Assembly (NCBI GenBank): GCA_947485035.1 | Contig: CANKQN010000010.1 | Coordinates: 1-14,369, forward strand | Length of the DNA stretch: 14,369 nucleotides | DNA from: Rickettsiales bacterium | GTDB lineage: Bacteria > Pseudomonadota > Alphaproteobacteria > Rickettsiales > Deianiraeaceae | Direction of reading: 5' to 3' | In this document: one piece after another, positions 7,256 to 14,369 of the stretch | How the letters are laid out: the number at the start of each line of letters is the position of its first letter | How positions within the stretch are numbered: position 1 is the stretch's first letter | Position numbers and translations under genes: made by a program | Notes under the pieces: generated by a model | Told to the model about the DNA's origin: nothing | What the model saw: only the letters and a program-made list of their open reading frames with translations | Database searches by the model: none

Positions 7256-7630
7256 ATGGTAACAACAAATCAGTTAGTAAGGCAGAACAGAACTGCTAGA
7301 GTTTATAAGTCGAAATCCCCAGCTTTGGAGGAATGTCCTCAAAAGCGTGGTGTTTGTGTAAAAGTTTATACAACAACTCCAAAAAAGCCTAACTCGGCTT
7401 TGCGTAAAGTTGCTCGTATTCGTCTTTCCAATGGTTACGAAGTAATTGCTTATATCCCAGGTGAGGGACACAATCTTCAAGAACACAGCGTAGTGCTGAT
7501 TCGTGGTGGTCGTGTAAAGGATCTTCCCGGTGTAAGATACCACATTGTGAGAGGTGCGCTCGATCTTCAAGGTGTGAAAAACCGTAAGCAATCTCGCTCA
7601 TGTTATGGTGCGAAAAAACCTAAAAAGTAA
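7256..7630 (+). CDS. rpsL: 30S ribosomal protein S12
   Basis: S12 sits at the decoding centre of the small subunit and controls accuracy. The frame is open far upstream (from 6740, antisense to bamA), but the true start is ATG 7256, giving 124 residues beginning [12 protein letters not shown], the family N-terminus. Conserved segments are [21 protein letters not shown], with lysine at the main streptomycin-resistance position (the sensitive type), and [17 protein letters not shown], with the aspartate that is methylthiolated in many bacteria. It ends [12 protein letters not shown]. It is the first gene of the operon. The leader immediately before ATG is GCTAAAAAT with no Shine-Dalgarno. Confidence 0.97.
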   Translation: MVTTNQLVRQNRTARVYKSKSPALEECPQKRGVCVKVYTTTPKKPNSALRKVARIRLSNGYEVIAYIPGEGHNLQEHSVVLIRGGRVKDLPGVRYHIVRGALDLQGVKNRKQSRSCYGAKKPKK

Positions 7631-7646
7631 TTTGTTAAATTAAAAT

Positions 7647-8123
7647 ATGCCTCGTAAAGCAAGAACATTTAAAGTTCGCTTAACTCCTGATCTTCAATAC
7701 AACAGTCTTCTTGTTGCAAAGTTCATTAATCAAGTGATGTCTGATGGTAAAAAAACCGTTGCTTCAAACATCGTATACTCTTCATTGAAAAATCTTGAAA
7801 AAACTTCACAAGAGAAAAATGTTTCAGTTCTTGATCTATTCGTCAACATAATCGAATCTATCAAACCACGCGTTAAAATGAAATCTCGACGCGTTGGTGG
7901 TGCAACATACCAAGTGCCAAAACCACTTGAACCTCGTGAAAGCGAAATGATTGCAATGAAATGGCTAATTGAAGCTGCAAGATCAGCATCAGGCAAACCA
8001 ATGGTTCAAGCCCTTACAACAGTATTCGTTGAAACCCTTGAAGGAAGAGGAACAGCAGTTAAGAAAAAAGAAGAAATGCACAAAAGTGCCGAAGCAAACA
8101 AAGCTTTCGCACACTTTGCGTAA
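7647..8123 (+). CDS. rpsG: 30S ribosomal protein S7
   Basis: S7 nucleates assembly of the 3' major (head) domain of 16S rRNA. It has 158 residues against the usual 156. The typical features are MPRKARTF at the start, KFINQVMSDGKKTVASNIVY in the N-terminal helices, VKMKSRRVGGATYQVPKPLEPRES at the beta-hairpin, and KWLIEAARSASGKPM. The gap to rpsL is 16 bases, the normal order of the str operon. The ATG is preceded by TTAAATTAAAAT. fusA and tuf, which usually follow, are absent; rpsN comes next after 57 bases. Confidence 0.97.
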   Translation: MPRKARTFKVRLTPDLQYNSLLVAKFINQVMSDGKKTVASNIVYSSLKNLEKTSQEKNVSVLDLFVNIIESIKPRVKMKSRRVGGATYQVPKPLEPRESEMIAMKWLIEAARSASGKPMVQALTTVFVETLEGRGTAVKKKEEMHKSAEANKAFAHFA

Positions 8124-8180
8124 AATATACTTGACAAATAAAAACAAACAATTAATTGAAATTTAATTATTTTTGAATAA
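8124..8180 (+). other. rpsG-rpsN junction where fusA, tuf and S10 genes are missing
   Basis: This is the longest gap in the operon and marks the point where the str part is joined to the spc part. It is almost pure A/T and contains TTGACAAATA at 8131-8140, a perfect -35 hexamer whose first nine bases (TTGACAAAT) recur at the rpsL promoter (7185-7193). No good -10 box stands at 16-18 bases, so an internal promoter is possible but unproven. No remnant of fusA, tuf or S10 genes is visible. Confidence 0.6.
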
Positions 8181-8492
8181 ATGGCAAAAAAAGGTAGAAT
8201 CGAGAGAAACAATAGGGTTGCCAAAACCATTAAAAAAGAGGAAACAAAGCGCGACGGTCTTGTTAAAATTCTAAAATCCTCACTTGAAAAAGTTTCATAC
8301 GATGAAAAATTTGCTGCAATGATCGCAATTCAAAAGCTTTCACGTGACGGTTCACCAACAAGACATCGCAACAGGTGTGCTTTAACAGGTCGCCCTCGTG
8401 GGTTTTTCTCAAAATTTGGCCTTTCAAGAAACGCTATTCGCCATTACGCATCGTTTGGTTTGATATCAGGTCTTAAGAAATCTAGTTGGTAA
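8181..8492 (+). CDS. rpsN: 30S ribosomal protein S14 (zinc-free long form)
   Basis: S14 belongs to the head of the small subunit. The 103 residues match the long form found in alphaproteobacteria. The sequence begins MAKKGRIERNN and has the diagnostic RCALTGRPRGFFSKFGLSRNAIRHYAS segment near the C-terminus. The zinc-binding CxxC pairs of the short form are absent; only one cysteine is present. The start ATG follows TTTTTGAATAA with no Shine-Dalgarno and is the only ribosomal-protein start here that lacks AT directly before ATG. In the standard spc operon rplE precedes rpsN; here rpsG does. Confidence 0.97.
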   Translation: MAKKGRIERNNRVAKTIKKEETKRDGLVKILKSSLEKVSYDEKFAAMIAIQKLSRDGSPTRHRNRCALTGRPRGFFSKFGLSRNAIRHYASFGLISGLKKSSW

Positions 8493-8503
8493 TATTATAA
8501 TAT

Positions 8504-8902
8504 ATGAGTACAAATCACGCAATAAGTGCATTAATCAGTTCAATCAATAATGCTGGGGCGGTAAAAAAAGCTGCTATAAAACTTCCATATAACAATGTTG
8601 TTGGAGGTGTTTTGAAAATTCTTTACGATGAAGGATTTATCGCATCATATGAAATCTATGAAGAGCGTCCAAATGTAAAATTTGTGAAAGTAACGCTAAG
8701 CTATGTAAAAGGCAAACACTCAATTCAAGAATTCAAAGTTGTGTCAACTCCAGGTAAAAGAATTTATTCTTCATCACAAACACTCCTACCATACTACGAT
8801 TCCCTTGGTTTCTATATTTTCTCAACCAGTAAGGGCATTATCACAGACAACATGGCTCGCCAGTTGAATGTTGGTGGTGAAATTTTATGCAAAGTTTTTT
8901 AA
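8504..8902 (+). CDS. rpsH: 30S ribosomal protein S8
   Basis: S8 binds the central domain of 16S rRNA and in enterobacteria represses the spc operon. The 132 residues are of normal length. The C-terminal half carries FKVVSTPGKRIYSSSQTLLPYYDSLGFYIFSTSKGIITDNMARQLNVGGEILCKVF, including the STSKG signature. The N-terminal part is divergent: the usual RIRNA reads SSINNA. The gap to rpsN is 11 bases, and the ATG is preceded by the 12-base palindrome ATATTATAATAT (8492-8503) in place of a Shine-Dalgarno. The known S8 target at rplE is not present here. Confidence 0.96.
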   Translation: MSTNHAISALISSINNAGAVKKAAIKLPYNNVVGGVLKILYDEGFIASYEIYEERPNVKFVKVTLSYVKGKHSIQEFKVVSTPGKRIYSSSQTLLPYYDSLGFYIFSTSKGIITDNMARQLNVGGEILCKVF

Positions 8903-8912
8903 TACACAATAT

Positions 8913-9452
8913 ATGTCAAAAATTGCAAGAATACCAGTTAAAGTTCCGCAAGGCGTCAACCTTACTGTTGTTGATAACCTAATCAAAATCGAAAGCAAAA
9001 ACAACGAAGTTCTATACCCCTTCAATCAAATCGTGGAAATGATTAGAGATGGTGAAACTGTTTCATTCGCTCTTAAACAAGAGTCAAGAAACAGAACAGC
9101 TCGTTCAATTCTTGGAACGCTTTACGCTTCTATCAGAAGAGCTATTGAGGATATTCAAAATAAATTTACTGCTAAAATTCAGCTTAAAGGTGTGGGTTAC
9201 AAAGCGATTTTTGCTGGAAACATGCTTACTCTTTCTCTTGGATTTAGCCACCCTGTAAAAATTTCAATACCTACAACAGTTGAACTTAAGGTTACACAAA
9301 ATACTTTAATCGAAATTACTGGTATTGATCGCAGAATTGTGATGAGCATCGCAATGACAATTCGAAACCTTCGCAAGCCTGAGCCATACAAAGGAAAAGG
9401 TGTGTTTGTGAACGACGAAACTATTGCAATCAAAGAAGGAAAAAAGAAATAA
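8913..9452 (+). CDS. rplF: 50S ribosomal protein L6
   Basis: L6 lies near the factor-binding site of the large subunit. Starting at ATG 8913 it has 179 residues (family about 177) and begins MSKIARIPVKVPQGVN. An upstream in-frame ATG at 8868 lies inside rpsH and would add 15 unrelated residues, so it is rejected. Typical features are the KGVGYKAIFAGNMLTLSLGFSHPV repeat segment and the C-terminal signature IRNLRKPEPYKGKGVFVNDE (the family has IRxxRxPEPYKGKGIRY). The usual C-terminal GKKK is present as EGKKK. The gap to rpsH is 10 bases; the ATG follows TACACAATAT. Confidence 0.96.
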   Translation: MSKIARIPVKVPQGVNLTVVDNLIKIESKNNEVLYPFNQIVEMIRDGETVSFALKQESRNRTARSILGTLYASIRRAIEDIQNKFTAKIQLKGVGYKAIFAGNMLTLSLGFSHPVKISIPTTVELKVTQNTLIEITGIDRRIVMSIAMTIRNLRKPEPYKGKGVFVNDETIAIKEGKKK

Positions 9453-9465
9453 TTAATTATAAAAT

Positions 9466-9819
9466 ATGTCTTCTTACAAACATTTCGATCCAAAAGTTAT
9501 CAAGAAACGCAAAAAATCTCGTGGAAAATCCGGAGATACCAAGAATGAGCTATACATTCTTAAAACAAACAGACACCTTGTCGCTGTTTTGTATGACAAA
9601 GTTGAGCAGAGAGATGTTTCATCAATATCAACTCGTCCTGCTGGATTCGTTCACGCTGAAACTCGCACACTTGATGCGGTAGCAATTGGTAAGCAATTTG
9701 CGGAACTTTGCAAAGCAAAAAATATCGAAAAAATATACTTCAATAAAATGAATTATAAATTCCACGGTCTTGTAAAAACAGTCGTAGAAAGCATCAGAGA
9801 ATCAGGAATTAATATCTAA
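9466..9819 (+). CDS. rplR: 50S ribosomal protein L18
   Basis: L18 binds 5S rRNA and attaches it to the central protuberance. The 117 residues match the family. The basic N-terminus (KVIKKRKKSRGKSGDTK) precedes LYILKTNRHLVAVLYD, equivalent to the common LxVxRSxKHIYAQxxD, and the C-terminal YKFHGLVKTVVESIRESGI corresponds to YKYHGRVKALAxxARExGL. The normally conserved FDRGG before that segment reads FNKMN, a marked deviation. Gene order rplF-rplR-rpsE is standard. The ATG is preceded by ATTAATTATAAAAT. Confidence 0.94.
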   Translation: MSSYKHFDPKVIKKRKKSRGKSGDTKNELYILKTNRHLVAVLYDKVEQRDVSSISTRPAGFVHAETRTLDAVAIGKQFAELCKAKNIEKIYFNKMNYKFHGLVKTVVESIRESGINI

Positions 9820-9824
9820 TAAAT

Positions 9825-12451
<2,627 letters not shown>

Positions 12452-12455
<4 letters not shown>

Positions 12456-13636
12456 ATTCCAAACCATTTCATTGCGGTGTTGATATCCTTATCTCCTCGA
12501 CCACATAAATTTACAATAACGATATCCATTTTGTCCATTTGTGGCAAGGTTTTGTAAAGGTGCGCTAGTGCGTGGCTTGGTTCTATCGCAGGAATAATGC
12601 CTTCAAGTTTGCATGTCAATTGAAAGGCTTGCATGGCTTCGTCATCGTTTATTGGAAAATATTTTGCCCGCCCGCTGTCCTTCAAAAACGCATGTTCAGG
12701 ACCAATTCCAGGGTAATCAAGTCCTGCGGAAATTGAGTATGTTTCTTGAATTTGACCTTCATCGTTTTGCATAATATATGTTTTGTTGCCGTGAAGAACT
12801 CCAATTTTGCCAAGGTTGAGTGTTGCTGCTGTTTCACCGGTTTCAATGCCTTTTCCACCAGCTTCAACGCCGATTATTTTCACAGAAATATCGTGTAAAA
12901 AGCCACTAAAAAGACCAATAGCGTTGCTTCCTCCGCCAACTGCCGCCATTACATGCGTTGGAAGTTTTCCTTCTGCTTCAAGAATTTGTGCCTTTGCTTC
13001 TGTTCCAATTACCGATTGAAATTCTTTCACCATTGTTGGATAAGGGTGAGGACCCGCCGCCGTGCCAATCAAATAATAGCAAGTTTCGGCGTTTGTTGCC
13101 CAAAAACGCATAGCATCATTCATTGCGTCTTTAAGTCCCCTTGCACCAGATTCCACGGCATAGACCGTTGCACCAAGAAGTTTCATTTTGAAAACATTAA
13201 CTTCCTGACGAGCAACATCTTTTGCTCCCATGAAAATTGTGCATTTAAGACCAAACTTCGCACAAACACTTGCCGTTGCAACACCGTGTTGACCCGCCCC
13301 AGTTTCAGCAATAATATGCTTTTTCCCCATTCGCACCGCAAGAAGAATTTGCCCAATGCAATTGTTAATTTTGTGCGAACCTGTGTGGTTAAGTTCGTCG
13401 CGTTTTAAATAAACTTTTGCTGTTCCAAAATGATTCGTGATTCTTTCTGCAAAATATAGTGGTGAAGGACGACCCGTGTAGTGCTTTTGATGGTTGTGAA
13501 ATTCCGCCCAAAATTCGGGAGTTCCTCTGTGGAAATTGTATGAATCTTCAAGCTCTTTCACTAGTGGCATTAGAAGTTCGGGAATATACTGCCCACCGAA
13601 GTTTTGTTCTCCAAATTTTCCGCTGAAATTCTCCAT
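12452..13636 (-). CDS. trpB: Tryptophan synthase beta chain
   Basis: TrpB condenses indole with L-serine to tryptophan using pyridoxal phosphate, normally in an alpha2-beta2 complex with TrpA. The 394 residues equal the standard TrpB1 length. The PLP lysine is K89 in [10 protein letters not shown]. The catalytic glutamate is E111 in [13 protein letters not shown], the phosphate cup is GGGSN at 234-238, and AGPHPYP and the C-terminal CGRGDKD are intact. All seen motifs suggest an active enzyme. No trpA, trpF or other trp gene is next to it: it lies between mnmA (convergent) and virB11 (divergent). The ATG at 13636 follows AAAATATCA, with no Shine-Dalgarno. I see no leader peptide with Trp codons in the spacer upstream. 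Confidence 0.96.
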
Positions 13637-13700
13637 TGATATTTTGCAAAGTTATTTGCGAAATTGTTGCGTGAAAATTAATTGTCAAGTTCAAGTTCCA

Positions 13701-13728
13701 ATTATAAAAAATCCCTTGAAATTGTAAA
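13701..13728 (-). promoter_or_regulatory. Predicted sigma-70 promoter of trpB
   Basis: On the minus strand TTTACA (13728 to 13723) and a perfect TATAAT (13706 to 13701) are separated by 16 bases. This is the best-formed -35/-10 pair in the window. Transcription would start near 13694, giving a leader of about 57 bases. The -35 box lies inside the dyad at 13722-13736. Confidence 0.55.
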
Positions 13729-13743
13729 TATTACAAATAGATT
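13716..13743 (+). promoter_or_regulatory. Predicted promoter of virB11
   Basis: TTGAAA (13716-13721) and TAGATT (13738-13743) are separated by 16 bases. Transcription would start near 13750, about 17 bases before the virB11 ATG. The -35 box is part of CCCTTGAA (13713-13720), the same 8-mer as upstream of htpG, but no heat-shock -10 box follows here. The spacer is filled by the dyad TTGTAA-N3-TTACAA. Confidence 0.4.
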
Positions 13744-13747
13744 ACAA
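13722..13747. promoter_or_regulatory. Operator-like dyad with third half-site between trpB and virB11
   Basis: TTGTAA (13722-13727) and TTACAA (13731-13736) form a perfect 15-base dyad with a 3-base centre. A third half-site TTACAA is at 13742-13747, exactly 11 bases (one helical turn) after the second. The dyad lies between the -35 and -10 of the predicted virB11 promoter and covers most of the trpB -35 box, so one bound regulator could affect both genes. Confidence 0.4.
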
Positions 13748-13766
13748 ACATTAATATTTATGAAGC

Positions 13767-14369
13767 ATGAATTCTGTTGGAAACTTTACCGTTCTAAACA
13801 CCTATCTTCAACCACTTGAAGAAATTCTTATACAAGAAGGTGTGTCCGAGATTTCCATTAACGAACCTGAAAAGGGCTGGGTTGAAAAGTTTGGAAAAAT
13901 GTATTCCGTTTCCCTTCCAGTTTTCACATATAAACACCTGTATGGTCTTGCAAAATTGATAGCACAATCTACGGATCAGGTGATTAGCGAAGAAAAACCA
14001 CTGCTTTCTGCAACATTGCCAAATGGTTGTCGTGTTCAAGTTGTTCTTCCGCCGGTTTGTCCGAAGGGAACTGTTGCTTTTTCAATTCGTAAACCATCGT
14101 CAACTTCTTATACTCTTGAAGATTACGAGAAAATGGGTGCATTTACGAAATCTACAATATCAGAAAAGGAAGATAGAAACGACTACATTCTTCAAGCTCT
14201 ACTTGAAAAAAACCGTATTAAAGACTTCCTTCGCGGCTGTGTTCGCTTCAAAAAAAACTTGATTATCAGCGGGGGAACCTCCACAGGGAAAACAACTTTC
14301 ACAAACGCCCTTTTACAAGAAATTCCACGAGAAGAAAGGCTTATAACGGTTGAAGATGCGAGGGAAATC
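13767..14369 (+). CDS. virB11: Type IV secretion ATPase VirB11 (3' end outside window)
   Basis: VirB11 is the hexameric traffic ATPase at the cytoplasmic base of a type IV secretion system. The 201 visible codons, open to the window end, cover the N-terminal domain and the start of the ATPase domain. Seen in order: VSEISINEPEKGWVEKFG near 26-43, QSTDQVISEEKPLLSATLPNGCRVQVVLPP at about 68-97, SIRKPS, the Walker A loop SGGTSTGKTTF at about 169-179, and ITVEDAREI at the edge, the start of the Asp box. An overlapping ATG at 13760 opens another frame of only 19 codons and is not the start. In many Rickettsiales virB11 follows virB10; here it is the first gene after a divergent trpB. Confidence 0.95.
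   Translation, partial: MNSVGNFTVLNTYLQPLEEILIQEGVSEISINEPEKGWVEKFGKMYSVSLPVFTYKHLYGLAKLIAQSTDQVISEEKPLLSATLPNGCRVQVVLPPVCPKGTVAFSIRKPSSTSYTLEDYEKMGAFTKSTISEKEDRNDYILQALLEKNRIKDFLRGCVRFKKNLIISGGTSTGKTTFTNALLQEIPREERLITVEDAREI

Noticed and set aside
8131..8159. Strong internal promoter at the rpsG-rpsN junction
   Set aside because: TTGACA is perfect, but the best -10 candidates at 15-17 bases match at only a few positions; kept only as a note on the junction.
12807..13408. Plus-strand frames of 70 and 151 codons within trpB
   Set aside because: They are antisense shadows of a fully conserved TrpB and have an unusual cysteine/phenylalanine composition.
13683..13688. TTGACA on the minus strand, followed by ATTAAT, resembling the E. 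coli trp promoter core upstream of trpB
   Set aside because: No -10 box stands at 15-19 bases and no TrpR-like operator is visible; the TTTACA/TATAAT pair slightly upstream is better formed.
13637..13694. Possible trp attenuator, T-box or leader peptide before trpB
   Set aside because: No Trp-codon-rich short frame, no terminator stem with T-run and no T-box core sequence is visible in the roughly 57-base leader.
13760..13819. ATG at 13760 as a small upstream gene overlapping virB11
   Set aside because: It opens only 19 codons out of frame with virB11 and has no recognisable content; chance is the simpler explanation, although its A/T leader is good.

Overview
The window comes from an AT-rich bacterial chromosome with few gaps between genes. 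Gene content and protein sequence point to an alphaproteobacterium of the Rickettsiales type. The partial VirB11 at the right end resembles rickettsial VirB11 closely, as far as I can judge from memory, and an MlaE permease, UbiE, BamA and an LDH-like malate dehydrogenase all fit. A complete trpB is not expected in classical Rickettsia, Ehrlichia or Anaplasma. The source may therefore be a Rickettsiales lineage that kept some amino-acid biosynthesis (Deianiraeaceae are one such group), but this placement is inference.

Left part (1-4830): the tail of a membrane protein; htpG behind a heat-shock-like promoter; a small convergent unknown gene (80 aa) whose stop codon overlaps that of htpG; then ubiE and mlaE on the minus strand, with mlaE upstream of ubiE. 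Divergent from mlaE is an unrecognised charged protein of about 208 aa. It is followed by a 176-base spacer containing a run of 17 T.

Middle part (4831-12455): bamA on the minus strand is divergent from a long plus-strand operon: rpsL, rpsG, rpsN, rpsH, rplF, rplR, rpsE, mdh, mnmA. Compared with the usual str-S10-spc order, everything between rpsG and rpsN (fusA, tuf and the S10 genes up to rplE) is absent from this place. The spc block stops after rpsE, where mdh and mnmA follow with a 1-base gap and a 4-base overlap. Nearly all starts in this operon lack a Shine-Dalgarno sequence and instead follow an A/T-only stretch ending in AT (so xxATATG).

Right part (12452-14369): trpB is convergent with mnmA, the two stop codons sharing the palindrome TTAA. 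It is divergent from virB11, which runs off the window. The 130-base trpB/virB11 spacer holds back-to-back predicted promoters and a dyad TTGTAA-N3-TTACAA positioned to affect both.

Most genes are housekeeping (chaperone, quinone synthesis, envelope biogenesis, translation, TCA cycle, tRNA modification). I see no clear sign of an undescribed defence or mobile system. The more notable points are the rearranged ribosomal-protein operon, the SD-less start context, the orphan trpB, the detached virB11 with its shared operator-like dyad, the palindromic stop-codon overlaps and two unrecognised proteins.
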